DNA from: Sipunculus nudus
Taxonomy: Eukaryota; Annelida; Sipuncula; Golfingiida; Sipunculidae
Length of the DNA stretch: 64,000 bases
Assembly: GCA_026874595.1 (NCBI GenBank)
Contig: CM049322.1
Coordinates: 51,735,386-51,799,385, forward strand
Direction: 5' to 3'
A program made the position numbers and the translations under genes. Shown here in pieces: positions 42,801 through 58,500 of the stretch (its first letter is position 1; every line of letters begins with the position of its first letter). The notes under the pieces were generated by a model. It was not told the origin of the DNA. It made no database searches and saw only the letters and a list, made by a program, of their open reading frames with translations.

Positions 42801-45800
42801 CTATGCTGACGCAGAGGGGGTTGGGAGGGAAGGTTGGATAGGAGGACCTTCAGCAGGGGAGACTGATGTGTTTAAACCAGGGAGCTACATCCATCCCCAA
42901 GGGACAAACATTGATGTATTGATCTTTATGTAACACTTGTTCATATCACAAGCAATTAAAGCTGCTGCAAGTCCGACATACACAGATTACAGGCAACAGC
43001 TGTATGGCTCATGTTTATTCATAACTTCATGCATATTCATGCAATGAATATCCAAACCTTCTGGGGATTCAGACAATAATCTCATTTTGATCAACATGCA
43101 GAACTGATCCCAAAATATTACCTTAAAGGTTTATTAATTATATGATAACATTATAATAAAACAGAGTTTATAGATTATAAGACACCCTTGTAATTTGATG
43201 CTTGCTTTGTAGTTTTGTCCTTAGCTTGACTTGATATTTAATATTTGCTATATACTTAATCCATATTTAGTTCTTGAAGTTCCTTATGTATAAATTTCTA
43301 AATGTCTAGGATTCCGAAACATTAATGCATTATCTGTCCTTGTAAGTGATTACATTCAAGGGAATAATTAACCATTAGCTCAAAAGCTAAAGTATATATA
43401 TACAGTTATCAGCCCCACATTATATCTAGTGTGCAATCTGTTTCTATGGTGATGTATGTATCATGAATATTCATGAAGATGTCATTGGAGGTCACCAGAC
43501 TGGTACAGACCAGACAGCTCTGAGTGGTGGGTTGTTTACAATCTAAACAGCTTAGTTCAGGCCTGGGGAACCTCTGCTGTGAATAAATGCATTAAAATCA
43601 GAAGGGATAATACCTTAACAGATGCTAACACTGTTTGTGAACAATTATTGACATAGACACAGATACCAGCTTAGAACAGAATAACATACAAGTGAAAATT
43701 CCAATATGGGATGAAATAATTTCTAAAATGATAGTTATATTTTTTTTATTTATTATGATACAAAGTTCACTTTTCAACATTCATATGCAAGTAAAATTTA
43801 TAAAAGTGACTGGACTGGCCTGTGGGGCAAGATAGAAGGAAATTTCTTAAAGTATATCCTAACGGAGAAGTAAATTACCCTGATTTCTATATTAGAAATG
43901 TATAGTGGTAAATTGTTCTAAATTAGAAATTTATAGTGGTAAATTGAATACTGGCACAAACCAAGACCTTTCCAATCGGGTTTATCGGGTTATGTTTAAC
44001 TCAGTATAAGCCATCAATTATTAACATTTCCTGGGTTTTATTAGGAAACTGATTTCTCATCTGTTTTGCATATGTCAACATTCTCATTTTTCTGGAAATT
44101 AATCACATGATAAATAAGGAAATTTGTGTGCAATATGTTGCATGTGAAATTTCCTCATCTTTAACGGGAAATTATTAATGTAATGCCTATGTCTACAAGT
44201 TTTTAATTGCTTTTTGGCTTTATTTATTTATTTTGCTTAAATTCATGTATAAGATTTATTAAGTACGCACAAAGTGGTTAGCACTAGTGAACTATCAGTA
44301 TCAAATGATTGAAATGCTCATACCTTGTCATATACACTTCTGTTTAACTTTATATGTATGTGAACCATAAAATATTGACTAAAAAGAGATACAATTTTTT
44401 TTCCTAGGATAAGACAGATAACTTAAGTAATTAAATTTATAATGCATGCTTCTTCTATATGGTTGATGCAAGCAGTTCTGACAGGAATTTGCTAACATTT
44501 TTCCATTTTCAAACATATACTATACATAAAGGTATTGCAATACATTATTTCTCACACATATATATATACATAAACATATTATGCTTGCAAGGCACATGAC
44601 TTAAACCTGTTATCATATACAAAGAAGGTGCATATTTTTTAATATATAATTATGTCCTTTTTTAAAACACTGCGCAATATGTGAAGGCAGTTATAAATAT
44701 CTTTTCATGGGGGTTATTGTTAGTGCCCTGGAGAAGTCCCCTGAGTAACACCCACAATGTTAACATAGTGTAAGGCAAGTGACATAAAGACCTTTTTCAT
44801 TTTATGGTTGACATGGCATGACCTTTATCTGTAGTTATAAAGAGCTTCAACATGATGTGCTTAAATTAACAGCTCATTTTGTCTGTTTGTTAATTGTGTG
44901 TGTAAACTTGCTGCACTTTACAATGCATGTTTAGTAATGTTTGATAAATATATTTATCTGAGCACTGAAATGTATGAAATTATATATAGAGTTTTAAAAC
45001 TGTAAGATAAACTCTTTTCCTTGCTTTGTAAATGCCACTCCATTTATATGTAAAATAATATAAGTGAAACCATACTGTGTAAAGCTCAAGTTGAACACCT
45101 TGTCAGTGTGAATTCCTTAGACCTGAGCTAGAGGTCTTTGCAAAATTTATTAAAATTATTACCAAATGTATCTCACTAATCCCAGTCATTAAATGCATGT
45201 GAAGAATTTTTCTATTAGTCTCCTCAACTGTGACACAAATTAAGTCTTACTGATTGTTGAAAAACCTTGTCATTACATGCTCTAGCCTGGATGTCTTTAT
45301 TAATTGTCACAAAATTACATTCAACAGAAATCAGGATAAGTTCAACACTGTTAGGATCTATATATTAAACTTAGAGAAATTGAATAAAGTCAATATGAAA
45401 ACATGCAAGTACATATTTGAGAGTTTACATGAAAGCACAAATGTAACTTCAGTTCCACTGCTATCTATATAATGCAGATAAATTTGTTACTGCCAAATAT
45501 GAGGGGGTAGCTAACCATTAATGAACATATATTATAATTTCAAGCGAGAATATAAAGGTATTTGTCTGGTCCAGTTTAGCTTTGGTCCAATAAAAATTGC
45601 AATAAGGACTGGTCCCTGGGACCGGTTTTTCATACCTAGTATAATGAAAATGATCATGGGGGTGCAACCATGTGTGGACAGCCACGCATGAGTAACCAAA
45701 TATAAAAGTAGCCATTCTCAGCCATGGAAATTTATGTGCCATTTGCTACATGTGGCATCCACAAATGTTGAGTCATTTAACATCTAATGTCTTCAGGTGT

Positions 45801-48800
45801 GCTTGTATTTCTTTGCGTCTGCACAAATGTACCGGTATAAATATGCTCCATGATTTATGACACACATGTTTTCTGCCAGGTTTAACATGAGGAATAAACA
45901 TGACAGAGTATATGTACACTACAGGGTGGTCTTATTATGAATTACCCTTCACACAGAAATATATAAAATTATTTACGTCTGCTGTCATGTATCAGTATAA
46001 GTATACTAAATGATTTATCAAAATTATATTCCTAACTGTTTGGATGAATAATGTGTCAAAGTTTAAAAACATCTATTTGTGAACCATTTGAACCATAAGC
46101 ACACTAAAGATATGATATTTCAATACTGACTAAAATTCAAAACCACATTTTCAGCCAATTTTTATTCCCTACTTCAAGCCAAAATATACTCTTTCTAATC
46201 CTACTCTGTAAAGAAATGACACTATAAGTCACAGTAGCAGAAACTTATTGATGAAATATTTTGATCATTATTCTGACCAGTTGGCATATACTGATGACAG
46301 CTATATGAGTTTTGTTGAATGCCGATTTATTGTGAGATCAATATGGATTTCTCCAGACTATTTTCTGACACATAAAAGTCCGTTCCACACCTCACACGAA
46401 AATCCAATAAACCTATGGTCAATGCAAGTGCCGTGAAATGGAATAATCCGCTTATTGGCCGCTAAGCATAGTCCGGCTTTGCACACCTCTTATAAAGCGT
46501 GTGAAAGCTTTTCGTTCTACCTGCCACCTCATTTGTATTGGCTTTTGTCACCCGAGTTGTGCGGCTGACCTACCACTAAATTTGCCCCTTCATACAAGTC
46601 CAGCTCCCTGCCGAGTTTTAATCTATTATGAAGTGGGGTCCCGCCATGACAGGGGACCATATGCCCACATGATTAATGTGATGATGGTTAGTGACCTGGA
46701 ATGACCTGACAATATCAAACCTACTAAGGTGCATGCCTTTCAAAACTGCTCTAATTTCAAAAAGAAGAAATCAGCCAGAAAATGGTTAACCACACCAAGC
46801 CATCTATCCATCAGCAGAGCACAATACACGTCATGTGCCACAAGTGTGTTTTAACAATCTATTTACTGGCTTATTGATTTTAGTCATATTTCTCTAAAAT
46901 TTCTAATTATAGCTTGCAAGTTGCATAATTATGTGTATTTTCTCATATGAGAGATACATGTATATTTACTTCCACCAAGGAGGTTAAGTTTTCATCCCTG
47001 TCTGGTCATTTGTTTGTGAACAGGATTATGCAAACACTACAGGACCATTATCCAGATAGCACTGTAGTGATAGGACAGGGGTCAGGGAAGAAGTCCTTTA
47101 AAGTTTGCTGCAAAAACTAGGAGAGGTTCTACTGATCCTTATTCAGAAGCAGATCCAGGGGGGGGGGGGGGGTGTCCAGGGAGTCAGGACCCCCCCTTTT
47201 TCATCAGAAACAACGTTTTTTTAAGGGCTTCAGACAAAATTTTGCCGCCTGGACCCCCCCTTTTTCAGACCTGAGGACCTTTTTTTAAGGGTTTTCATTT
47301 GTCCTCCTGGGTTGGAACCCCCCCCCCCCCCTTTTCCTAAATCCTTGATCCGCCCCTGCTATTTATTGAGTCATAGATGCTAAGATTATCTGGGAAGGTG
47401 TAGCAGAAAACATAATAAACTGAAGAAGTTATTCTGAAATTAAATTTCTAAAAATTAACTAATTCATTTCTCATGCCAATAGGCAGATTATATCTCACAC
47501 ATATTCAAACTTAAAATAATTTCCTAAGCAGAGAAAAGCATGTATGCATTCCATGGAGTTACTAGAATGCTTGTAAATTATGGAGTCCTGAAGATATTAC
47601 AAAAATCAACAGATTGCACAGGAATTTTATTAAAGTTAGTTGTGTTTTTATATGCTAGACTGCCAGGACTTAGCTGGAACATACTCTCTTCATACAATGA
47701 TGTTGTTTGACCAAATGTTCACAGCTGAAAGATATATTTGTATTCTACAATTTGTGATCTGGAGGTGTGAAGAGTTTTTCATAAAATGCAGGAGCACCAT
47801 GCACGGAGCCTAGTCTCCATGGAGACATTTCAATTTCTAGGTTGGTTCCATCCATTACTTCATATAGATTGGTACCAGCACAGCACAGGTATGTTGTTCA
47901 AACTATCCTCAGGTGAGATAGACACCCATGACTATGACCACTCTCCACTCAGTCACTCTGATGCTATTATGAGTTGGGATAAAGTGTCCAGTGAAAACAC
48001 TGACCGGAGCTCAGTAATCCACAGTTGTTGTTTCTCTAAACATTGGGGTGAGGTTGCCCCTGGCAGACTTCTGTATAGGTTGACCTCACATCCTCCCCTA
48101 CTCTTTATCCACATTTAGGGCACAGATAATGTGATGTTAGTATACCTCGACCTTGTATCCTTTATCCAGGGTTATTAAGGAATAATACAAGTTTAGTGTA
48201 CTATGAATGTTTCGTATGTCCATTGTACAGATCTGTCACTAGGTAACACCAATTACCTTGACCTTTAACCCCACGTGAATTAATAAGGTTATATCCTAGA
48301 TGCAATACCATGCTTTTTCTCAACTATTTTTTTGCATGATAATTTTATTCACTGTTAGTTGTGTAAAGATAATATTTATTTTTATTTATACATCTTTTTT
48401 ATATAAAGTAAGGATACCAGTAAAACTAGTATGTATGTGTACCATCTGCACAAACACTGTACCAGTTTTGAAATAAAATATACATTTGAGGGATATTATA
48501 TAGATTTAACCCTTTACTGTTTACATTTAATTTAGATTTCCGACAAATTCTGACACTATTTATATTTACACTAACAGCCATATCTTTTCAAGCTTTTTTT
48601 GTATCTTTATCAAATTTTCAACAGTTCCCTCTTAGAGGGTTTGCTGAAGATTATTGAAAATCATTGACTTAGAAAAAATATGCAATTTTTTTGTCCTGAA
48701 AGGATCTATACATATCATGGCATTCTAGTTGCCCATTTAGAGTGCTCTTTAGTGGCTTGTAAACAGTAAAGGGTTAAAACAACTTTGGGATTGACTTTAG

Positions 48801-49512
48801 ATATATATGGGTCTTTGGATGCTATCTTACAGAAACTTGAAGGTGGTGACCATGACAGAATGCAGACATAGCGATCATGCATGCCAACCAACATGGTGCC
48901 CTGCATTCAAAGAAATCATCCCTTACATCAGCCAATGATACTGCTGTATATTGTCAAGCACACAGGTGTGTCGGATTCTTACATGTCATTTTGGCCTGAT
49001 AAATTGCACAGGTACACAAACCGACATGAGATGAAAGTGACATGCCATGCTCCACAAGGCACGCACCCTGAATTCAAACTCAACACAATATCAACGGATA
49101 TGTCAGACATACAGTATGACAGCCACTCAACCGTGACTGGTGCCTTGGCAAATTATAACCAATCCTAACAGAACACAGAGCGGCACGAGGTCGCTGTGTA
49201 TGCGTTCAACAAGCTGTGGTCATGTACTGGTATTACGCACGAACACTGCTTTATAATCAAACCACCTGTACACATGTACCTCTCGTCTGTGCTGTATAAT
49301 TAATTGTTGTACATGTTTAATATGGGAGGTTCAAAGAACACTTTTCTGGTCATAACTGGTAATAAATTCTCTGTGCTTAGCTTGCAAATGAAAGTTACTT
49401 TGGTATGGGCCACTAAAGCCAATTAAAAGAACTCCTTTAATCAAAAGCAAAATCACCTGACGGGTAACCTGGTCCAAGCCCTCTCTATCTTGCAGTGAGT
49501 ATAAGTATGTGT

Positions 49513-49566
<54 letters not shown>

Positions 49567-52500
49567 ATGCAAACAAAGAGAGAATGAATGAGGGAGTGAG
49601 AAAAAATAACAGAGAATGACAGCTAACTAGAGAACGAGAAAGAGAAATAAAGTAAGAAAAAGATAGAAAATGTTTAAATTTGTGTGAGAGAGAGAGAACG
49701 AGAGAGGACTAAAAAGATGGATTCCAGAAGGTATAAAAATGATAAAATCATTTATAGCTTTGGCGATATTACACAACAATGACATATTGAAGTGTTTATA
49801 TACCAAAAATAAAAAACGTATTTTAACTTGATCCTTGGTTACACCTGTATGTGATTTGATTTTACTGCAATTTTTTAAGCCCCGAACAAAAGAAGTAAAT
49901 TCTCAATTCTCATTATTGTGCCTCATTTTTTTATTTGCCTGTGAAAAGCTGACTTTATTAATAGTAAAATATAATCCCCGAAAAATACACAGTAAGGTTT
50001 TGAAATGCACTTTAGGATCATCCATTTTCCATTGTCTTATAATTTTTCAAACTATGGGCAGGTGCTGGGGGAAGGGGGGGGGGAAGGATGTCAGAATTTC
50101 CCCCCTTCTTTAGACACCTTAATTATTTTTATAATTCCTGGATCCACCACTATAAAATTCAAAATAGGAAAATGGGATGTTCAAAGAACACACTTTTCTG
50201 GCCATAATCAGTACATGTCACACAGAACCTGATATTAATATATACATTGCAATGGTCCAGTGGGGCTACAAATAATCACCATTCATAATAAAACATTAGT
50301 AGTCCTTTCAATCTATTTATTAATATATTCTGTATCATTCATGCTATACTTAGTATGTAAAGAAATATCAGTGTTCCTGCATCAATATGAGATTAGAAAA
50401 ATACATTTTTATCAATATGATAAATCTACCCTAAACACTGAATTAACTCTAAATTTATCTGAACCTTGCTTTTAAATATCTTAACTCTACAATATTTGCT
50501 GCAAATATGATTTTTGTTTATTTCTATCAAATACAGAGGAACATTGTAACAACTGTGATATTGACAGTTCACAGCCAGACAAACAATATCTGAAGGCACG
50601 TGAAGGGAGCACGTTCTGTCAGGAAAAAAATGAATGCCGCCATCTGCATAAAATTACACAGAGACAACTCTAACGCTCAACACCTGAGCACGGAGAATCC
50701 TCAATGGAACCAAACACAACCAGGTATTGTCCAGATGTCATAACCCCTGCTGTTTGGACCTGCGTGATTGCTTCCTCGTGTCACCATGGCAACTAACAAC
50801 CCTCCGTTAAGCACACGTGTACCTGGGAACCCACACTGATGGATTCTGATGTTTTACCTGTATGCACGTTTGAATGTGCATGCTGGGAGGTAGAAGTGTG
50901 TGACGGTACAAAGGGACTTTTACCTTTTGCCAATTGGGAGCCGAAAAAGGACTCCGCACATATATGTGGCAAACCGGCCACAAGTACTTGAGATGGCGAC
51001 AGCAAATATTGGACGAGACCCTGTTTCCACTTCCTTGGACTCAAAGATCGTCATTTTGTATTGACACGAGGGGCCCTGATTGTGCCTTCAGGAGTGGCCC
51101 GATCTGGTAGTCTGCATCTAGCGATGTTTGCGCTGCGTGCGATCTCCAGCCAGCTGGGGCAACGGTCCATGTGTGGTCAGTTTTCTCTGACCCCAAAAGT
51201 ACATAAAACAATGGACTCAAACGTTAATGGCCAAATTTGTCAATAAAGGTCATTTTACGGGCACTGATGAAACGTTTAGCCGTCCTGTTTTAAACTTGTG
51301 TTCCCTTTGCACATATTAGTTCATAAGCACGTGTACTGATATTCAGATATGTTTGAGATGGCTGAGTTCTCAGACAGCTACATTTCAGCCTTTTCAAAAC
51401 AGGCTCAAATAAACAGCATGCAGGTGTCTAAATGGATGTGATTTTGTAGGCCTTAAATGCTTCAAAAGCAAAGAAAATGTTTATATGTTTAAATCATACA
51501 TATCTAATTAAAGATTAAACTGCATTTTTGACTAAAATTATATAAACCATGCTAAACAGTATGAATATATAATAGTTATATAGAATAAGCATTTAAGAAA
51601 TCCCTTCCATCAAACATACATATTCAAAGATCTGAACAATATTTTAAATGTAAAGGATATTTTAGCCATATTGCTGACACCCTAGGAATTCCTCGATGGA
51701 ATAAATTAAAATAATATCATTTCACTAAATTATTTGTCACTTTATAGTGACCCAAACAGAAATCAATTATGTTTTTATATAACCCATATTTTATAACATA
51801 CATAAAATTGTCTTCAAAGTAAGCCTGACAATACAAACACCAATATTCTGAATCAGGCAAGTTTAAATATGATGTTTACTCTGTTCTACAGTCTTGAGTA
51901 CATTTCGAAGTAGATTTATTTTTCATATCTGTCCTTCACTATAAGCTTTGTATGTTATCGTACACTTTGTAAAAGGCATGCAGTCAAAACAAAGTCATCT
52001 GGTTGGAGACTGTTTTTTATGCATCACTCACACTATTCTCCAAAATATTTGCACAGTTGTTACCTACTTTTCAGTAACACAAACTGGCACAATTAAGTCA
52101 TCTGCCTGGAGATAAGAACTTTTTCATATTAATCTCAAGATTATCCCCATGCATAATTGTACATGTTCTGTGCTATGAGCAGCCAATTTAGACAGACAAG
52201 AGCCAACTGTGGGGAGATTAGTTTTTCCTGTATCACTCTTATACTAATCTCCTTGGTGTATAAATCCACATCCACTTGATATCAATAAGTGTTTTCTGAT
52301 AGGTCTGCACTGGAAAATTGGCCACATGGTATGTTTGCGTAAACAGCCACATGTGGCAAACATATACCAATATGAAAAGCTTTTCAGGTAAAACGAACTT
52401 CCAATGTTTGAAAAACAAAATAATTCATCCCTTTAGTGTTACTACGACCTCAATTTCCCCTACTTGACCTAATGTCACCATGGCAACTCATTTTTTATTT

Positions 52501-55500
52501 TCCCACATGATTGTTCAGTGGTGCCTATACATTCCCAAGTGTTGCCAGGAAGCTCAAGTAAACTTAACTTTGTTCATATTGAAGTGAGGTCTACCTGGAG
52601 TTGATGAAATTCATGTTGCCCGGATTTACATCTTAATATATAAACTAGTACTGCTCAAGTGTTACAAACTAATGTTGTAACAGCAAATACGAGCACTTTA
52701 TCACCTTGTACTGCTAATATTAATGGACACTTGATAGTTTCAGATTAATATACATATATACTTATACATTAAGTGCCAACATGTATATAATCATTCTGCA
52801 ATAAACATATCCAGATATATTACACCACATTTGACCTGATTAATGTAGTAAATTATAGCAAAAGTAACATATACCAATTTATTTAAAAGTCCTGTCTGAA
52901 TTTTATATTTTAAAACATAAGTAATGGAGACTCTTAGAAATGATACATTTCACAAATTTTCAGTAAACCCCCTTTTTTAAAAAAGACTTATTTCTTACTG
53001 AAATATCACAAGGTGTAATTGCTTGTACTATGCATAAATTTATATGATATTTGTTGTGTCAATTCATTTCAAGAAATGTTATTCTTTATATATGTGTACT
53101 GAAATGTGCCACATACAGACAGTATGTGTTAGAATTATACAACTAGCACTGGAACTGGATAATCAAAGACCTGAGGGTGTAACCATGTGGTCAGATCACA
53201 TGACTAGGCTCACCAGGTTTCCATAACAACATGCCCCTCACAGGTCAGAGGTCATGAACACTTTCACATGCCTGAACTGCCTTACATCCACTGGGAAACC
53301 TGCACAGACATTTATAACACTTGAAAAGATGCTTTTTCTTAAATCTTTATGGGGTCAAATTTTCATTTGAAAGCTTTAATTTTCAAAACTTGTATGAAAT
53401 ATTTATTTCTCACTCTTGATCTTAATGACTACTTTAACTTTAATATAGTCCCCTTTAAAAAATTAACACAGATTAAAATGTCATAAATAACCTCCATGAA
53501 AAACAGTATTTCACATACATCTTTGTGTTTGTTTGTTGGTATGTTTGTTGGTATTAGTTAAAGAAACAGCTAAATCATACCAGGAAAAGAAGTTGTACAC
53601 TGACTAGTACTTCCCTTGCCACACACCAGGAAATCTGTGAAACCAAATTAGTGGCTTTCATATTAAAGGTCATGAATGACACACTATATCCCCTACATTC
53701 AGAGTTCAGTTTTTTACCTTCAGGTAAATGCCTAGATGTAACATTCTGCAGAACAACTCGCTTTAAAATATCTCCTGTGCTAAACAGTATTAAACTTTTA
53801 AACTCACAACCCTCTAGATATTTAATGTTTTGAATTATGTGTTTTACCAGCAGAATTATCTGTTTTATCATTTTTACATGCTTATTTTTACATGCATTGT
53901 CAAATACATTCTTTGTTATTTTTATGTATTTATTTTTTTTATGTAACGAATTGCAAGTCGATCAACAACAAATACCTAGAACTGAAGGCTAATAAATGTT
54001 ATCTTATCTTATCTTGTAATTAGGAGCACTTATAGACTTCATACATATCTAAACTATATATGTGTAAGGACACAAGCAGTGCAAGGCCGAAATCTGGCAC
54101 TACTTTTGGGTATTAATTTTTTTATGTGAAACATCAACTTTGATGGCAAATATTCTACCCACTATCTTACAATACTTACAAGAGCTGTAATGATTCACTG
54201 GTCAGGGTTCAATATAATTTTTGAAAGTACTTGCCCAGAAGGAAAAATCACAACTAGATTTTACTTGCCCTACATGAATTTTTAATTGCCCCCAAAAAAA
54301 TTAGAGATTGCGGCCACAACTAAAGCAACTGTGATCCACATGATTATTTTGCAACAATATACCAATTCAAAGGTTTCTTTGTTATTAATATTTCTTTTTA
54401 GCATTTGCACAGATAAACATGCCAGTCATTTAAATCAGATTTATTACATTGTGATGTAACTTGTCCTAAAGAAGAAATTGGCTGACTTAAGATCAGTTTA
54501 AATTCAGGCCTTTGTGTAAAGGTTTATGTTGCACCCACTTGCCCAATCAGGCTAGTAGAAGCCCATTTTCGGTTGCCCTACCACCATAATCACAAATTTT
54601 AACTTTCCAAGGGCAAGCCCTTGATGTCAAGCCCTGCTAGAGCACTGATACATTGTAGTACAAGTCAAATATTGTATCATCAGACGTCTCTGTATCCATA
54701 CTTGGATGATACAGAAAGTATCACAGTTGCCTGGCCACCTCCAGCAATTAATACAGTCAGCAGCCTGGAGGACGTAAGAAAATCCTGAGTGGCTAGAAAT
54801 CTGATAATCTGCATCTGACTGGTACACCACTGGACAATCAAATTACCAATACTTTTTCATTATTCAGGAAGAATGGAGGCTAAGGCAAGGCCTACTCAAA
54901 TAAAGAGGAACAATGACTTAGAATATGAACTCTGACACTACAGTATCATACTGTGTATGGTATTGTGAGTAAATTATTGTGATCATATGGGTGAGTTAAT
55001 GTATGATTACAGTCCTTGTTCTGACCCAGGCCTTGCTCCCTGGATTAGGGGTGAAAGGTACGATGTATACATTTCATATGATCACTTGTACAGCCTCTGA
55101 AGTAGTAGCCCCCTGACTGCTGCAGTCACTGGCCTGTCTCAGCCCTAGGGTATTAACTACTCTAAGTATGTCTGGAAAAGTTTATCTACCGTGAAACAAT
55201 ATCATTCCTCTCTGTGAGTGATATATACAGCTCAGACCTGCAGACAAGCTTGAGAACCTTCCCAGGATGCACTGCAGTTTGTATAAAAATGACACATTTT
55301 CAGATGTACAGTAAAAAGGATTCTAGGAAGGAAATGCAAGAATAGGCATCACAGTCTAAATTTAAACCATAATGTTCCTATAAATACAAGAAGGCGATCA
55401 CTATAGGACACCACTTTTCAAGCAGGACCCTAATAACATGTATTGACACTATTTTGATTAACTTTATAACAAAAGGTAATAATGTACAAAGTATGCATTT

Positions 55501-58500
55501 AAACTGTTAAACCCTAATTACAGCAAGAGCATCACACATAAGTTGCAGTAAAATCAAAACATAACAAACAATCCTCTTGAAGATTCAGTCCTTTTAAATG
55601 TCTGAATGATAAAGGTAAAAATGTGGGGTTCCTTTTTAATGTTAAATACATTAGAGCTTTAAGGTATCAAGTGGCAAATTTGGTGTACATCAAGCTGTTT
55701 GTCAGCTGTCAATCACCATGAAGAGATAAGTGCTCCAAGAACCATTAACAGATCACCAGTCACTGATACAGACAACACAAGACAGCACCACAAGCACTGA
55801 CCACCAGTCAGTCAACAGCCGCAGCAGGCTGGACAAGCTGGGGCCAGCAGTCAGTCTCTTCATCAAACCAGCAGTAACAGTCAAACAACCAGCTCCTGGC
55901 CTGTGTCCCAGGGGCTGACCTGCTACCACCAGCATGTACTGATGGTACAGCACTGTTATTTATTTTTATTTCCTTCCTCTGCCCCTCTGTTTGTGCTTGT
56001 AGATTTTCCTAAACTGACTTTGGACCATAATAAGAGTCACAGGTGACAGATTTGTACCTGGCATTTTTTGTTTACCTTGACTTAATAATGTGCAAGGATG
56101 TGACCTTCTCAGCTTACTTTTGTTAATACATACACCATTATTCAACCTGTTCAATGCAGATTGTCCTCTTTGAAAAATTGTATATTATATAATACAACTC
56201 ATAATCAGAGGTCAAGGCCATGGTTTTCAATGGTGTTTGTTTATCAATTCATTTTTATCTGCATAAGCAGAATTATATTAAAACTACCAAACCTATTTCC
56301 ATGAACCATTATGGATTGAGTTATTGGACATTTGCAAGGTAAGACCCCATCAAAGTTTGGTGGAAAAGAGGCAGATCCAGCAGGAGTTTTCACCTTAGTG
56401 GAGGTATGCTCTCTGCTGAATGCTCTCTAGTATGTTTGGCAAAAAAAAATCAGATTTGGTTCTCAGGCACTTTTTTTCAAAAATCAAAGCAGGCAGGCAC
56501 TTTTTGTTTTAAATCTTTTTTTGTATGTTCTATAAAATGTCATACGATGAGGGAAAAGCAGAAAGCACTACTAAAAAAGGGAATTTGATAATAAATAAAA
56601 ATGACAAAATAGTAGGCCTATTATTTTATCTTCTTGAAAGAAATGTCTTAGTGGCTGGAGCTCAAATTGGTAAGTTTCTATTGAAAATCAAAATAAAAAT
56701 TTTGATGTGGGGGTTAAAAATTGATGTGTGATACCTGAGAACCATACCTTTTATTTTTTTGGCCTTATGTAATAATTTTATCCAGGGTGTGTGAAGCTAG
56801 GGTCATATGCTTGAATAATGATTTGTTTTATTCTTGGTTTTGTGATAATCCAGCCAATACACTGTCTTAGATAGCTATCATGTATTTGGTGACCTTACTA
56901 TACCGAGCCACCCCACTAGTGTACTGTCGGTTATTGTCTTTGACATGCTGACGATGTGGACTTCACACAAGAGGTTGGTGATATGATGGATTACTTGGTC
57001 ACAAGTCAACATGTCACAACAGCTGAGACCGCTGCCGACAAACAAGAAACGGAGGGCCTGTTATCAAATTTACCATAAACACACCACACAAGCTAATATT
57101 GCTGAAGCCAACACTATTTCTGATATATCTGATATAAGGAAGCAACCTGAGCATTACTATCAGAAGCTCATGGTTAAGTTCAATGCCAAAGGTTGCATAG
57201 TCCTATACCACAAATGCTACTGGATTATCTTGTTTTTACATATGTGACAGGCACATAACATCTGATACTAATACTATCCATGTTTATATGACACTCATCT
57301 CTCTCAAATCCATCTGTGTCATGTATGATCTGAACTACCCATCTGACTCTTTAGAATATACAATATGATCAACTACCTCTTTCCTATTCTTTCACTTCTT
57401 TATCTCTCTCTGTGTCTCTCTCTCTATTTCTAGATCAATCTCTCTCTTCTCCCTCTCTCTCTGTAACTATGCTTTTCTTCATAGAATCAATGTATTTTTC
57501 CTCTAATTTTTCTCATCTCTGATACATGTCTATCTGCATTTGTCTGTTTGTCTCACTTTCACATATCTCCCTCTGTAATCTATCTCAACATTTTCTATTT
57601 TTTTACACTTCTATATCATTCTTTCTGCAATTCTGTTCTCTTCCTTCAACCTGACTCTGTCACTATATTTCTGTCTACCTCACCGTCTCCCCTTCCCTGT
57701 GTTCTGGACAGTGCCAGGTAAAAATGGCTGAGGTGAAAATGGCTAACGAAATAAAGAATGAGGTAAAAATTATTGTGAAATTTCAACTGCCCAACGTTAA
57801 TGAGCTAATGTTGAGTTCTTGGTGAGTAGTGAATGAGAAGATACTGAATAAGACCAGACTCAAAAAAGCAAGAATAGAAAATTCATTCTCATAATTGTAT
57901 ATATTATTGGCAAATATTAGTTATTAATATAAAGTAGTATATGAGGTTGATGGTTGGCTGTAGAAGAAGGTATATAATACTGCTTTTAGTTTCCTTATTT
58001 GAAATTTAATCCTGTTATATGTAATATTAAATTTAGCCATTTTTACCTCGGCCATTTTACATGGAACCTCCCGAGCTATCTCTTTTCCTCAATACACACA
58101 CCTGTATACCATAAAGGAAACATGACTAATCAGGAACAATGGCAATAAGGGGAAGTGTGTCATAGGGGATAGGTGTGAGAAAGGAAATCTATGAAAGAAA
58201 AACAACATAATTATACATATACTGGTTTGTTCTGGGTGTGAAAGTGTTTAAGTTCTCACATCTTGTGTATATAATAAAGTATTTCTTTTTGAATTTCCTA
58301 TACTGCTATTAGTCATTCAATTTGTCCTTATAAAATTATAAAATATATACCGTGAAGTGGGTTATGAATTCTCAAAGATACTCATGAAACATTTGATAAA
58401 AACTGACAAACTTTCCCCATGTTAAACATTTAAATAGGCATTTCACAGAACATTAAACCAGTGACCCACAAAGAAAAAATACAAAAAAAGAAAAACAAGA

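Noticed and set aside
47786-48118. 110-codon open frame on the plus strand in intron 1
   Set aside because: No recognised domain, no neighbouring exon signals and no promoter or terminator features.
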